A DNA stretch of 64,000 nt from Mycobacterium sp. Aquia_213 (lineage in GTDB: Bacteria > Actinomycetota > Actinomycetes > Mycobacteriales > Mycobacteriaceae). The translations under genes and the position numbers were made by a program. Numbering within the stretch: position 1 is the stretch's first letter; every line of letters starts with the position of its first letter. The notes under the pieces are model-generated. The model was not told the origin of the DNA. It made no database searches and saw only the letters and a program-made list of their open reading frames with translations. Shown here piece after piece: positions 26,404-36,075 of the stretch. The stretch is from assembly GCF_026625985.1 (NCBI RefSeq), contig NZ_CP113116.1, positions 1,054,001 to 1,118,000 of the forward strand, in the 5' to 3' direction.

Positions 26404-26417
26404 TAGAACGTGTTCTA
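26404..26417. promoter_or_regulatory. KstR-type operator upstream of the second F420 oxidoreductase
   Basis: TAGAAC-GT-GTTCTA, an exact match to TnnAACnnGTTnnA and identical in its 14-base core to the site at 7366-7379. It ends ten bases before ATG 26394, close enough to overlap a promoter or leaderless start. Confidence 0.75.
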
Positions 26418-26678
26418 CCTGCGCCGAGCAACCCGCCCCCCGCAGAGCGTCTCGAAGACGGGGTGTCGCGACGATCCGCCCTGGTCGCGCGCGGGGGCCG
26501 GTCGTTCCGGCACTGCCGCCCGTACGTGCGCTAGCGTGGTTGATCGATCGCGCGTAACACAGGCGCGGGCACGTCTTGGCGTTTAAGTACGGCGGGCCCT
26601 GGAAGCACAGCGTCGCACCGCAACAGTGGCGTGGCGCCTGTCGAGGTCTTGAAGGCACTGGAAGCAACAGGAGGAGTC

Positions 26679-27539
26679 ATGACCTACTCGCCCGGGAGTC
26701 CCGGCTATCCGCAAGCGCAGCCTGGCGGCGGCTCCTACCCCGGTGCCACCCCGTCGTTCGCGAAGACCGACGACGGCGAGAGCAAGCTGCCGCTCTACGT
26801 CAACATCGCGGTGGTCGTGCTCGGCCTGGCCGTGTACCTGCTGAACTTCGGGCCGACCTTCGTGCTTGCCGCCGACCTCGGTCCGGCCTCCGGCGGACGG
26901 GCCGGTGACGCCGGCACCGCGGTGCTCGTCGCCGTGCTGGCCGCGTTGCTCGCCGGGCTGAGCGTGCTGCCCAAGGCCAAGAACTACGCGGGCGTGGTGG
27001 CGGCCGTCGCCGTGTTGGGCGCACTGCTGGCGATCGCGGAGGTCATCAACACCCCGACCGGCTTCGCCGTCGGCTGGGCCATGTGGCCGCTGGTGGCGGC
27101 CAGCGTGCTCCAGGCAGTCGCCGCTGTCGTCGTGCTGCTGCTGGACGCCGGCGTCATCACCGCGCCGCCGCCGCGGCCCAAGTACGACCCTTATGCGCAG
27201 CAGTACGGACAATACGGCCAGTACGGGCAGTACGGGGGTCAGCAGCACGGCGGGTACTACGGTCAGCAGGGCCAACCGCAGCAGCACAACCCGCAGGCGG
27301 GGTACGGATCGCAACAGCAATACGGCGGCTACCCCTCGAGCCAGGCTCCGACCCAGAGCGCGATCCCGACCGGCGGCTACGGTGCCCAGTCTCCACAGTC
27401 CGGGCCGCAGTCCGCGGCGCAGCAGGGTCCGTCGACGCCGCCCACCGGCTTTCCCAGCTTCAGCCCGCCACCGTCGGTCGGCGGAACGGGCGCCGAGCAG
27501 CCCGGGGACCAGTCGCCCTCTGGACCGGCCCCGTCCTAA
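26679..27539 (+). CDS. 34-kDa antigen-like membrane protein (Rv0954-like)
   Basis: 286 aa from ATG 26679, preceded by AGGAGG. A short Gly/Pro/Tyr-rich cytoplasmic start is followed by four hydrophobic segments (about residues 38-160; for example LYVNIAVVVLGLAVYLL and MWPLVAASVLQAVAAVVVLL). The long C-terminal tail is rich in Gln, Gly, Tyr and Pro with short repeats of the QYGQYG type. This matches the mycobacterial 34-kDa antigenic protein family. It precedes perM by 40 bp on the same strand, as in M. tuberculosis, and Rv0954 has been linked to the division apparatus, so an envelope or divisome role is likely. Confidence 0.88.
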   Translation: MTYSPGSPGYPQAQPGGGSYPGATPSFAKTDDGESKLPLYVNIAVVVLGLAVYLLNFGPTFVLAADLGPASGGRAGDAGTAVLVAVLAALLAGLSVLPKAKNYAGVVAAVAVLGALLAIAEVINTPTGFAVGWAMWPLVAASVLQAVAAVVVLLLDAGVITAPPPRPKYDPYAQQYGQYGQYGQYGGQQHGGYYGQQGQPQQHNPQAGYGSQQQYGGYPSSQAPTQSAIPTGGYGAQSPQSGPQSAAQQGPSTPPTGFPSFSPPPSVGGTGAEQPGDQSPSGPAPS

Positions 27540-27578
27540 CCGCGGGCTCTCGCGCCGCGTAGGGCACGTGCGCCAAGA

Positions 27579-29027
27579 GTGAAAAGGGTGTCAGAAAGCA
27601 GGGACAACCGGGCAGCGGGCGCTCGCCAGGCGCGCGACCTCGTCCGGGTCGCATTCGGCCCGGCTGTGCTGGCGCTGGTCGTCATCGCCGCGGTCACGCT
27701 GCTTCAGCTGCTGATCGCCAACAGCGACATGACCGGCGCGCTCGGGGCGATCGCCAGCATCTGGCTCGGTGTGCACCGGGTGCCGATTTCGATCGGCGGC
27801 CGCGAGTTGGGCGTATTACCTCTGCTGCCAATCCTGTTCATGGTGTGGGCGACCGCGCGCACCACGGCGCGGGCCACCACCCGGTATTCGTCGTGGCTCG
27901 TGGTTCGGTGGGTGGTCGCGTCGGCGCTGGGTGGCCCGTTGCTGATCGCGGCGATCGCGCTGGCCGTCATCCACGACGCGTCCACGGTGCTCACCGAGCT
28001 GCAGACACCCAGCGCCCTGCGCGCGTTCACCAGCGTCCTGGTGGTGCACGCCATCGGCGCCGCGATCGGGGTGGGATCCCGCGTTGGCCGACGGGCGCTG
28101 GTGGCGGCGTCCCTGCCCCTCTGGCTGGGTGATTCGCTGCGTGCCGCGGCCGCCGGCGTGCTGGCGCTGGTCGGACTCTCCGGTGTCGTGACGGCGGGAT
28201 CGCTGGTTGTGCACTGGGCGACGATGCAGGACCTCTACGGGATCACCGATTCCATTTGGGGCGAGTTCAGCATCACCGTGCTTTCAATGCTCTACGCGCC
28301 CAACGTCATCGTCGGCGCGTCGGCGGTCGCGGTGGGGTCCAGTGCTCACATTGGATTTGCGACGTTCAGTTCGTTCACCGTTTTCGGTGGCGATATTCCG
28401 GCGCTGCCCGTGCTGGCCGCGGCCCCGACCCCGCCGCTCGGGCCGGTGTGGGTCGCACTGCTCATCGTCGGGGCATCGTCGGGTGTGGCGGTCGGCCAGC
28501 AATGCGCCCGGCGTCCGCTCCCGCTGCTTGCCGCACTGGCCAAGCTGCTGGTCGCCGCGGTGGTCGGGGCGCTGGTGATGTCGCTGCTGGCATTCGGCGG
28601 CAGTGGCCGGCTGGGCAACTTCGGCGACGTCGGGGTGGACCAGGGTGCCCTGTGGGTCGGCACCTTCTTCTGGTTCGCGGTCGTCGGCTGGGTCACAGTG
28701 GTGATGACCGGCGGGATCAGGCCCATCAAATTCAGAAGGCCCCGGCGGCCCCAACAGAAGCGCGCGCCCGCGCCGGCGGCCGAAGAGCCGAAGGACTTCG
28801 CGGACGTCTTCACCGAGCCCGAGCCCGAGCCCGCCGGCGGAGACGACCTGCTGCTCGACGACGAGGAAGCATTCATGTTCGCCGAACCGACGCCTGACGA
28901 GCCCTTGCTCGGCGAGCCCTTGCCCGGCGAACCCGCTTTCGACGAACCTGGCTCCGAAGCGCCCGAGCCCGCGTCCGGGCCCGACGAACCGGAGCACAGC
29001 GGGACCGAACGCGACTCCGGGGACTAG
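27579..29027 (+). CDS. perM: Integral membrane protein PerM (Rv0955-like)
   Basis: 482 aa with roughly ten hydrophobic segments up to about residue 380 and a long acidic Pro/Glu-rich cytoplasmic tail. PerM in M. tuberculosis is needed for persistence and stabilises the divisome protein FtsB under low magnesium. The call rests on position after the Rv0954-like gene, size, topology and the acidic tail. The start is a GTG at 27579 with a poor ribosome binding site; GTG 27588 is possible. The tail contains imperfect repeats of the type EPLPGEPAFDEPG. Confidence 0.85.
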   Translation: MKRVSESRDNRAAGARQARDLVRVAFGPAVLALVVIAAVTLLQLLIANSDMTGALGAIASIWLGVHRVPISIGGRELGVLPLLPILFMVWATARTTARATTRYSSWLVVRWVVASALGGPLLIAAIALAVIHDASTVLTELQTPSALRAFTSVLVVHAIGAAIGVGSRVGRRALVAASLPLWLGDSLRAAAAGVLALVGLSGVVTAGSLVVHWATMQDLYGITDSIWGEFSITVLSMLYAPNVIVGASAVAVGSSAHIGFATFSSFTVFGGDIPALPVLAAAPTPPLGPVWVALLIVGASSGVAVGQQCARRPLPLLAALAKLLVAAVVGALVMSLLAFGGSGRLGNFGDVGVDQGALWVGTFFWFAVVGWVTVVMTGGIRPIKFRRPRRPQQKRAPAPAAEEPKDFADVFTEPEPEPAGGDDLLLDDEEAFMFAEPTPDEPLLGEPLPGEPAFDEPGSEAPEPASGPDEPEHSGTERDSGD

Positions 29028-29077
29028 CTCGGCCGGGCGTATCGTCAGCCGGCCGTCGTCGTTAGTAGGCTCGCGAT

Positions 29078-29707
29078 GTGGTCGAACCGCTCCGCGTGCC
29101 CCCGAGTGCGCCGGCGCGATTGGTGGTGCTGGCGTCGGGCACCGGATCGCTACTGAGTTCCCTGCTGGCCGCCGCCGTCGATGACTACCCGGCCCGGGTC
29201 GTCGCGGTCGGCGTGGATCGCGACTGCCGGGCCACCGAGATCGCCGCGGCCGCGTCGATACCGACCTTCAAAGTCCGGCTGGGCGATCACCCCGACCGCG
29301 ATGCTTGGGACGCCGCCATCACCGAGGCCACCGCCGCGCACTCGCCCGATCTCATCGTCTCGGCCGGATTCATGAAAATCCTTGGACCGCAATTTCTTTC
29401 GCGATTCTGCGGACGTACGCTGAACACACACCCGGCGCTGTTGCCGGCATTCGCGGGAGCACATGCGGTCCCCGAAGCGCTGGCTTACGGTGTGAAGGTC
29501 ACTGGCTGTACGGTGCACCTGGTAGACGCCGGAATGGACACCGGGCCGATATTGGCGCAGGAGCCCATTGCGGTCCTCGACGGCGACGACGAAGAGACAT
29601 TGCACGAACGCATCAAAGTCATCGAACGGCGACTGCTGGTGGACGTGGTGGCCGCGATCGCGACCCGCGGCGTGACCTGGATCGGACGAAAGGCGACCCT
29701 GGGATGA
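29078..29707 (+). CDS. purN: Phosphoribosylglycinamide formyltransferase
   Basis: 209-aa enzyme transferring a formyl group from 10-formyl-THF to GAR, step three of purine synthesis. The family motif is intact: RTLNTHPALLPAFAGAHAVPEAL with catalytic Asn and His, and VHLVDAGMDTGPILAQE with the catalytic Asp. N-terminal Rossmann part: LVVLASGTGSLLSSLL. It starts at GTG 29078 and purH follows after 7 bp, so the two form an operon. Confidence 0.96.
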   Translation: MVEPLRVPPSAPARLVVLASGTGSLLSSLLAAAVDDYPARVVAVGVDRDCRATEIAAAASIPTFKVRLGDHPDRDAWDAAITEATAAHSPDLIVSAGFMKILGPQFLSRFCGRTLNTHPALLPAFAGAHAVPEALAYGVKVTGCTVHLVDAGMDTGPILAQEPIAVLDGDDEETLHERIKVIERRLLVDVVAAIATRGVTWIGRKATLG

Positions 29708-29714
29708 GCAGAGC

Positions 29715-31286
29715 ATGAGCACCGACGAGTCAAGAAGAGCGATTCGCCGCGCGTTGATCAGCGTCTACGACAAGACCGGCCTGATAGAACTCGCCCAGGG
29801 GCTGAGTGCGGCGGGCGTCGAGATCGTCTCGACCGGATCGACCGCGAAAACCATTGCGGACAAAGGGATTCCGGTGACACCCGTGGAAGAGCTGACCGGT
29901 TTCCCCGAGGTACTCGATGGCCGGGTCAAGACACTGCACCCGCGCGTGCACGCCGGGCTGCTCGCCGATCTGCGCAAGCCCGAGCACGCCGCGGCGCTCG
30001 AGGAGCTCGGGATCGCGGCCTTCGAGCTGGTTGTCGTCAACCTCTATCCGTTCAGCCAGACCGTCGACTCCGGCGCGGGCCTCGACGAATGCGTCGAGCA
30101 GATCGACATCGGCGGGCCGTCGATGGTTCGGGCGGCGGCGAAAAACCATCCGAGTGTGGCGGTGGTCGTCGACCCGCTCGGGTATGACGGGGTGCTCGCC
30201 GCGACGCGCAACGGCGGATTCACGCTCGCCGAGCGCAAGAGGCTGGCGTCGTTGGCCTTTCAGCACACCGCCGAGTACGACATCGCCGTGGCGAGCTGGA
30301 TGGAGTCGACGCTGTCGCCCGAGCATCCGGAGACCGCGTTTCCGCAGTGGTTCGGCCACAGCTGGCGCCGCTCGGCGATGTTGCGCTACGGCGAGAACCC
30401 GCACCAGCAGGCCGCGCTCTACGTCGACCCGGCGGCTTGGCCGGGCCTGGCGCAGGCCGAGCAGCTGCACGGAAAAGAGATGTCCTACAACAACTTCACC
30501 GACGCGGACGCGGCCTGGCGGGCGGCCTTCGACCACGAACAGATCTGTGTGGCAATCATCAAGCACGCCAACCCGTGTGGGATCGCCATCTCGTCGGATT
30601 CGGTCGCCGACGCACACCGCAAGGCCCACGAGTGCGATCCGCTCAGCGCCTTCGGGGGCGTGATCGCCACGAATACCGAAGTCAGCGTTGAGATGGCGGA
30701 GTACGTCAGCACCATCTTCACCGAGGTGATCGTCGCCCCGGCCTACGCGCCGGATGCCCTCGATGTGCTGACGCGCAAGAAGAACATCCGGGTGCTGGTG
30801 GCTTCTGAGCCGCTCGCCGGTGGCTCCGAGCTGAAGCCGATCAGCGGGGGACTGCTGATGCAGCAGCGCGATCAGCTCGATGCGCACGGTGACAACTCGG
30901 TCAACTGGACGCTGGCGACCGGATCGCCGGCGGACCCGGCGACGTTGAGCGACCTGGTCTTTGCGTGGCGCACCTGTCGCGCGGTCAAGTCGAACGCGAT
31001 CGTGATCGCCTCCGGCGGTGCCACCATCGGCGTCGGCATGGGTCAGGTCAACCGGGTCGACGCGGCGCGGTTGGCCGTCGAACGCGGCGGCGACCGAGTC
31101 GGTGGCGCGGTGGCGGCCTCCGACGCGTTCTTCCCGTTTCCGGACGGGCTGGAAACGCTGGCGCGCGCCGGCGTCAAGGCGATCGTGCACCCCGGCGGCT
31201 CGGTGCGCGACGACGAAGTGACCGCCGCGGCAGCCGAAGCCGGCGTCACCGTGTACCTCACCGGTGCACGCCACTTCGCCCACTAG
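29715..31286 (+). CDS. purH: Bifunctional AICAR transformylase/IMP cyclohydrolase
   Basis: 523 aa, the normal length. The N-terminal IMP cyclohydrolase (MGS-like) domain spans about 1-195 with ALISVYDKTGLIELAQGL and FPEVLDGRVKTLHPRVHAGLL. The C-terminal AICAR formyltransferase domain carries KHANPCGIA (catalytic Lys-His) and CDPLSAFGGVIATN. It performs the last two steps of IMP synthesis. It shares an operon with purN. The start ATG 29715 yields MSTDESRRAIRRALIS. Confidence 0.97.
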   Translation: MSTDESRRAIRRALISVYDKTGLIELAQGLSAAGVEIVSTGSTAKTIADKGIPVTPVEELTGFPEVLDGRVKTLHPRVHAGLLADLRKPEHAAALEELGIAAFELVVVNLYPFSQTVDSGAGLDECVEQIDIGGPSMVRAAAKNHPSVAVVVDPLGYDGVLAATRNGGFTLAERKRLASLAFQHTAEYDIAVASWMESTLSPEHPETAFPQWFGHSWRRSAMLRYGENPHQQAALYVDPAAWPGLAQAEQLHGKEMSYNNFTDADAAWRAAFDHEQICVAIIKHANPCGIAISSDSVADAHRKAHECDPLSAFGGVIATNTEVSVEMAEYVSTIFTEVIVAPAYAPDALDVLTRKKNIRVLVASEPLAGGSELKPISGGLLMQQRDQLDAHGDNSVNWTLATGSPADPATLSDLVFAWRTCRAVKSNAIVIASGGATIGVGMGQVNRVDAARLAVERGGDRVGGAVAASDAFFPFPDGLETLARAGVKAIVHPGGSVRDDEVTAAAAEAGVTVYLTGARHFAH

Positions 31287-31353
31287 CGCGTGCCCGTCGC
31301 GGGCGCTAAAGCCGGTACACATGACGCACGATTGCGGCGCGACGTAACTTGGA

Positions 31354-32739
31354 GTGGTGACATCACCGAGCAATCTGCCCCGAACCGTCGGCGAGCTGCG
31401 TGCGGCCGGCCATCGTGAACGGGGAGTCAAGCAGGAAATCCGCGAGAACCTGCTGACCGCGCTGGCCGAGGGTGACGACATCTGGCCGGGCATCCTGGGA
31501 TTCGACGACACCGTATTGCCCCAGCTGGAGCGGGCGCTGATCGCGGGTCACGACTTCGTTCTGCTCGGCGAACGCGGCCAGGGCAAGACTCGGTTGCTGC
31601 GTGCGCTGGTTGGGCTGCTTGACGAATGGACGCCGGTCATCGAGGGCGCGGAGCTGGGCGAGCACCCGTACACGCCGATCACCCCGGAGTCGATCCGCCG
31701 GGCCGCCACGCTCGGCGACGACCTTCCGGTGGCGTGGCGGCACCGCAGCGAGCGCTACACCGAGAAGCTGGCCACCCCCGACACCAGCGTCGCCGACCTG
31801 GTCGGTGACATCGACCCGATCAAGGTGGCCGAGGGCCGCAGCCTCGGCGACCCGGAGACGATCGCTTACGGATTGATCCCGCGCGCGCACCGCGGCGTCG
31901 TGGCGGTCAACGAACTGCCCGACCTCGCCGAGCGCATTCAGGTGTCGATGCTCAACGTGATGGAGGAACGCGACATCCAGGTCCGCGGTTACACGCTGCG
32001 GCTGCCGCTGGACGTGTTGGTGGTCGCCAGCGCCAACCCCGAGGACTACACCAACCGCGGCCGCATCATCACCCCGCTGAAAGACCGGTTCGGCGCCGAG
32101 ATCCGCACCCACTACCCGCTGGAGCTGGAGGCGGAGGTCGGCGTCATCGTTCAGGAAGCACACCTGAGTGCGGCCGTGCCCGATTATCTGACGCAGGTGA
32201 TCGCGCGGTTCGCCCGCTATCTGCGCGAGTCCAACTCGGTCGACCAGCGGTCCGGGGTCTCGGCCCGGTTCGCGATCGCGGCGGCCGAGACCGTTGCCGC
32301 CTCCGCGCGGCACCGGGGCGCGATCCTCGGCGAGACGGACCCGGTGGCCCGAGTTGTGGACCTGGGCACGGTGATCGACGTGCTGCGCGGCAAGCTGGAA
32401 TTCGAGTCCGGTGAGGAAGGCCGCGAGCAGGCGGTGCTCGAGCACCTGTTGCGCCGCGCGACCGCCGACACCGCGTCTCGAGCGCTCGGCGGCATCGACG
32501 TCGCGCCGCTGGTGACTGCCGTGGAAGGCGGTTCCGCGGTGACGACGGGCGAGCGGATCTCGGCCAAGGATGTGCTGGCCGCCGTTCCGGGTCTGCCCGT
32601 CGTGGAGGAGATCGCCGACCGGCTGCACGCGGAATCCGAGGGAGAACGCGCCGCGGCGCTGGAGCTGGCACTAGAGGCGCTGTATCTGGCCAAGCGAATC
32701 GACAAGGTGTCCGGGGAGGGCCAAACCGTCTATGGCTAA
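31354..32739 (+). CDS. MoxR/Mg-chelatase-like AAA+ ATPase (Rv0958-like)
   Basis: 461 aa. The AAA+ core has Walker A GERGQGKTRLLRAL, a Walker B region around GVVAVNELPDLAERIQ, and the sensor-1 segment VLVVASANPEDYTNRGRII, in the chelatase/MoxR clade. Such ATPases work with a VWA partner to insert metals or remodel proteins; the VWA gene follows with an 8-bp overlap, so a two-protein complex is likely. Two GTG starts (31354, 31357) are equally possible. It is annotated as a magnesium-chelatase subunit in M. tuberculosis, but no chlorophyll pathway exists, so the metal role is doubtful. Confidence 0.9.
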   Translation: MVTSPSNLPRTVGELRAAGHRERGVKQEIRENLLTALAEGDDIWPGILGFDDTVLPQLERALIAGHDFVLLGERGQGKTRLLRALVGLLDEWTPVIEGAELGEHPYTPITPESIRRAATLGDDLPVAWRHRSERYTEKLATPDTSVADLVGDIDPIKVAEGRSLGDPETIAYGLIPRAHRGVVAVNELPDLAERIQVSMLNVMEERDIQVRGYTLRLPLDVLVVASANPEDYTNRGRIITPLKDRFGAEIRTHYPLELEAEVGVIVQEAHLSAAVPDYLTQVIARFARYLRESNSVDQRSGVSARFAIAAAETVAASARHRGAILGETDPVARVVDLGTVIDVLRGKLEFESGEEGREQAVLEHLLRRATADTASRALGGIDVAPLVTAVEGGSAVTTGERISAKDVLAAVPGLPVVEEIADRLHAESEGERAAALELALEALYLAKRIDKVSGEGQTVYG

Positions 32740-34726
32740 CCCTGTTTCGAGGGGACACTCCTCGCGCTACTCGGCGTACACCGGCGGGCCCGACCCGCTG
32801 GCCCCGCCGGTGGATCTACGCGAGGCGCTCGAGCAGATCGGGCAGGACGTCATGGGCGGGACCTCCCCGCGACGGGCGCTGTCCGAGCTGCTCCGTCGCG
32901 GTACCAAGAACATGCCCGGCGCCGACCGGTTGGCAGCAGAAGCGAACCGGCGCCGACGGGACCTGTTGCGCCGCAACAACTTAGACGGGACGTTGCAGGA
33001 GATCAAAAAGCTGCTCGACGAGGCGGTGCTGGCCGAGCGCAAGGAACTGGCCCGCGCGCTCGACGACGACGCCCGGTTTGGCGAACTCCAGCTGGACGCG
33101 CTGCCGGCCTCGCCGGCCAAGGCGGTCCAAGAACTGTCCGAGTACAACTGGCGCAGTGACGAGGCCCGCGAAAAGTACGACCAGATCAAGGATTTGCTCG
33201 GCCGCGAGATGCTCGACCAGCGTTTCTCCGGCATGAAGGAAGCCCTGGAGGGCGCCACCGACGAGGATCGGCAACGCGTCACCGACATGGTCAACGACCT
33301 CAACGAGCTGCTGGACAAGCATGCCCGCGGTGAGGACACCCAACAGGACTTCGACGAGTTCATGGACAAGCACGGCGAGTTCTTCCCGGAGAACCCGCGC
33401 AATGTCGACGAGCTACTGGACTCGCTGGCCAAGCGTGCCGCCGCCGCGCAGCGCTTCCGCAACAGCCTGAGCCCGGATCAACGCGCCGAGCTGGATGCCC
33501 TGGCGCAGCAGGCCTTTGGATCTCCGTCGCTGATGCAGGCGTTGAACCGGCTGGACTCGCATCTGCAGGCCGCGCGGCCGGGTGAGGACTGGATGGGCTC
33601 CGAGCAGTTCTCCGGCGACAACCCGTTCGGCATGGGCGAAGGCACCCAGGCGCTGGCCGACGTCGCCGAACTGGAGCAGCTGGCCGACCAGCTTTCGCAG
33701 AGCTATCCCGGCGCCACGATGGACGACGTCGATCTCGACGCGCTGGCGCGCCAGCTCGGCGACCAGGCCGCCGTCGACGCGCGCACCCTGTCCGAACTGG
33801 AACGGGCTCTGGTCAATCAGGGCTTTTTGGACCGTGGTTCCGACGGCCAGTGGCGGCTGTCGCCCAAGGCCATGCGCAGGCTCGGCGAGACGGCGCTACG
33901 CGATGTGGCACAACAGCTTTCGAGCCGTCGTGGTGACCGCGAACTGCGGCGCGCCGGGGCGGCCGGCGAGTTGACCGGTGCGACCCGGCCGTGGCAGTTC
34001 GGTGACACCGAGCCGTGGAACATTCCCCGCACGCTGACCAATGCGGTGTTGCGGCAGGCGGGAACCGCGACCCTGGACAGCGCGAAGCCGGCCCTGAAGA
34101 TCGCCGTCGACGACGTCGAGGTGTCCGAGACCGAGATGCGCACCCAGGCCGCGGTGGCGCTGCTGGTCGATACCTCGTTCTCGATGGTGATGGAGAACCG
34201 CTGGCTGCCGATGAAGCAGACGGCGCTAGCCCTCAACCACTTGGTGTCCACCCGGTTCCGTGCGGATGCCTTGCAGATCATCGCCTTTGGCCGGTATGCC
34301 CGGACCGTGACGGCCGCCGAGCTCACCGGCCTGGAGGGGGTCTACGAGCAGGGCACCAACCTGCATCACGCGCTGGCGCTGGCGGGCCGTCATCTGCGCC
34401 GCCACCCCAACGCGCAACCCGTCGTGCTGGTGGTGACCGACGGTGAGCCGACCGCGCACCTCGAGGATGTCGACGGTGACGGGTCGTCGGTGTTCTTCGA
34501 CTATCCGCCCCATCCGCGGACCATCGCCCACACCGTGCGCGGGTTCGACGATATGGCGCGGTTGGGCGCCCAGATCACGATCTTCCGGCTGGGCAGCGAT
34601 CCCGGCCTGGCGCGGTTCATCGACCAGGTCGCGCGACGGGTCGAGGGACGTGTCGTGGTGCCCGATCTCGACGGCCTGGGCGCCGCGGTGGTCGGCGACT
34701 ACCTGCGGTCTCGGCGTCGTCGCTAA
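32732..34726 (+). CDS. VWA domain protein, partner of the MoxR ATPase (Rv0959-like)
   Basis: 664 aa. The N-terminal two thirds are helical and charged. The C-terminal von Willebrand A domain (about 470-660) has a complete MIDAS: DTSFS, the Thr of GTNLHHAL and the Asp of VTDGEP. It overlaps the AAA+ ATPase gene by 8 bp, which couples their translation. MoxR/VWA pairs act as chaperones for metal-cofactor enzymes or membrane complexes; the client is unknown. It converges with the acyltransferase gene (4-bp overlap of stops). Confidence 0.92.
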   Translation: MANPVSRGHSSRYSAYTGGPDPLAPPVDLREALEQIGQDVMGGTSPRRALSELLRRGTKNMPGADRLAAEANRRRRDLLRRNNLDGTLQEIKKLLDEAVLAERKELARALDDDARFGELQLDALPASPAKAVQELSEYNWRSDEAREKYDQIKDLLGREMLDQRFSGMKEALEGATDEDRQRVTDMVNDLNELLDKHARGEDTQQDFDEFMDKHGEFFPENPRNVDELLDSLAKRAAAAQRFRNSLSPDQRAELDALAQQAFGSPSLMQALNRLDSHLQAARPGEDWMGSEQFSGDNPFGMGEGTQALADVAELEQLADQLSQSYPGATMDDVDLDALARQLGDQAAVDARTLSELERALVNQGFLDRGSDGQWRLSPKAMRRLGETALRDVAQQLSSRRGDRELRRAGAAGELTGATRPWQFGDTEPWNIPRTLTNAVLRQAGTATLDSAKPALKIAVDDVEVSETEMRTQAAVALLVDTSFSMVMENRWLPMKQTALALNHLVSTRFRADALQIIAFGRYARTVTAAELTGLEGVYEQGTNLHHALALAGRHLRRHPNAQPVVLVVTDGEPTAHLEDVDGDGSSVFFDYPPHPRTIAHTVRGFDDMARLGAQITIFRLGSDPGLARFIDQVARRVEGRVVVPDLDGLGAAVVGDYLRSRRRR

Positions 34727-36072
34727 CGGGTAGCCGGGCTGGTGGTGCGCCAGCCCGTAGTAGCGGTCAGCGAGAACTCGCTCAGCGCGCTCGAAATATG
34801 CTGTTCCAGATCGTCATTCGAGTTGTCGCGGCCCAGCTCATAGGCGAGCACCGAGACGAAGACCCGTCTGTTCACTCGTCCGGACACCAACCCCAGCGCG
34901 CCGTTGGTGCGGTACATCGTCGCGGTGGTGACGCCCGGGTAGAGCGACTTCATCGCGAAGTAGTCGGCGTCGCTGCCGTCCGGCCGGTTGGCCGCCGGAT
35001 TGATCGCACCGAGGTTGGACGACACGACTGTCGTGGCGGTGCCGGTGACCACGCTGAGCAGCCGCCGGAAGACCGGCTTTGGAATCAGGGGAACCAGCGG
35101 CAGCAACGCCCACCGCTCGTCGGGCAGGTCTTGATTGCGGATGAGTGCCTGCTTGATCGCGGCGCGAATCTCGCCCAGGCCGGTCGTCGCGGCGGCCGGT
35201 TTGACCGCGACGTCGACGTTGACCACCGCGTTGGCGCGGGTATCCCCCGGGGTGCGCTCGTTGAGGGGCATCCCCACGTTGACCGAGCCGTCCGCCGCGA
35301 CCCGCCCGACGCGCTGGGCCAGATGCGCCGCCAACCCCGCCAGCAGCGCGTTGCTGGTTCCGCCGAGCGACTGTGCGCGAGCATCCCACTCGTCGGCGTC
35401 GATGAACAGTAATGCCATGGGCAACGTGATGCTTTGGTCCGGTCCGCTGGGCGGTGCGGGCCGCCGCTTCGATGCCGGGGCACCGTCGTTGCCATGCCGG
35501 GCCATGCGTGCCGCCGCGACGACGGCGCGACCGATGTCCGCGGTGTCGCGGGCGGTTTGGCGTACGTCCTCGCGTAGCGCCTGCCACCGCGGCCGGGCTG
35601 CCGCAGCCGGCCAGGTGATCGCGTCGTCACGCCCGCACGCCGCGTCGGCCAACGACTCGCAGAGTCCGACGCCGTCCGTGAGGCAATGTGTGACAACGAA
35701 ACTCACTACCGCACCGCCGTCGGTCAGCGGCAGCATCGCAAGATGCCACCCGGGTCCGTGTTCGGCGTCCGGCCGGTAGCTGGCCTGCGTCTGCAGCCAC
35801 GCGTCGATCTCGTCGCGCGGTCGGGGTGTTGCCGCGATCTCGAGGCTGGGCCGATCGCTCGGCGATACCCAACGGTGGCGGCCGAACGGCAGGCGGGATC
35901 GTTCGATCCGGCGCGATAGCCGTCCGCGGCCGAGATGGTGGTGGAACCGTCGCAGACCGTCGATGTCGATGTCCCGGTCGTATAGCCAGATGCATTGCAA
36001 CACACTGGTGGTCGCTGTTGCGCGCTCTCCGAGAAAGAGTGTCTGGTCGGCCAAATCCAGCACGTTGCTCAT
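34723..36072 (-). CDS. Condensation-fold acyltransferase (Pap/WS-DGAT-like)
   Basis: 449 aa. The chloramphenicol-acetyltransferase/condensation fold is shown by the active-site motif HCLTDGVGL (HxxxDG), the N-terminal WVSP-type strand and a C-terminal DFGWG-like region around VVSSNLGAINP. It resembles mycobacterial acyltransferases that esterify sugars, glycerol or polyketide alcohols. It lies three bases downstream of a second HxxxDG enzyme, so the two are co-transcribed and may acylate the same lipid. In M. tuberculosis this interval holds Rv0960-Rv0965c instead. Acceptor and donor are unknown, and no polyketide synthase or transporter is nearby. Confidence 0.78.
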   Translation of the reverse strand: MSNVLDLADQTLFLGERATATTSVLQCIWLYDRDIDIDGLRRFHHHLGRGRLSRRIERSRLPFGRHRWVSPSDRPSLEIAATPRPRDEIDAWLQTQASYRPDAEHGPGWHLAMLPLTDGGAVVSFVVTHCLTDGVGLCESLADAACGRDDAITWPAAAARPRWQALREDVRQTARDTADIGRAVVAAARMARHGNDGAPASKRRPAPPSGPDQSITLPMALLFIDADEWDARAQSLGGTSNALLAGLAAHLAQRVGRVAADGSVNVGMPLNERTPGDTRANAVVNVDVAVKPAAATTGLGEIRAAIKQALIRNQDLPDERWALLPLVPLIPKPVFRRLLSVVTGTATTVVSSNLGAINPAANRPDGSDADYFAMKSLYPGVTTATMYRTNGALGLVSGRVNRRVFVSVLAYELGRDNSNDDLEQHISSALSEFSLTATTGWRTTSPATR

Positions 36073-36075
36073 GTG

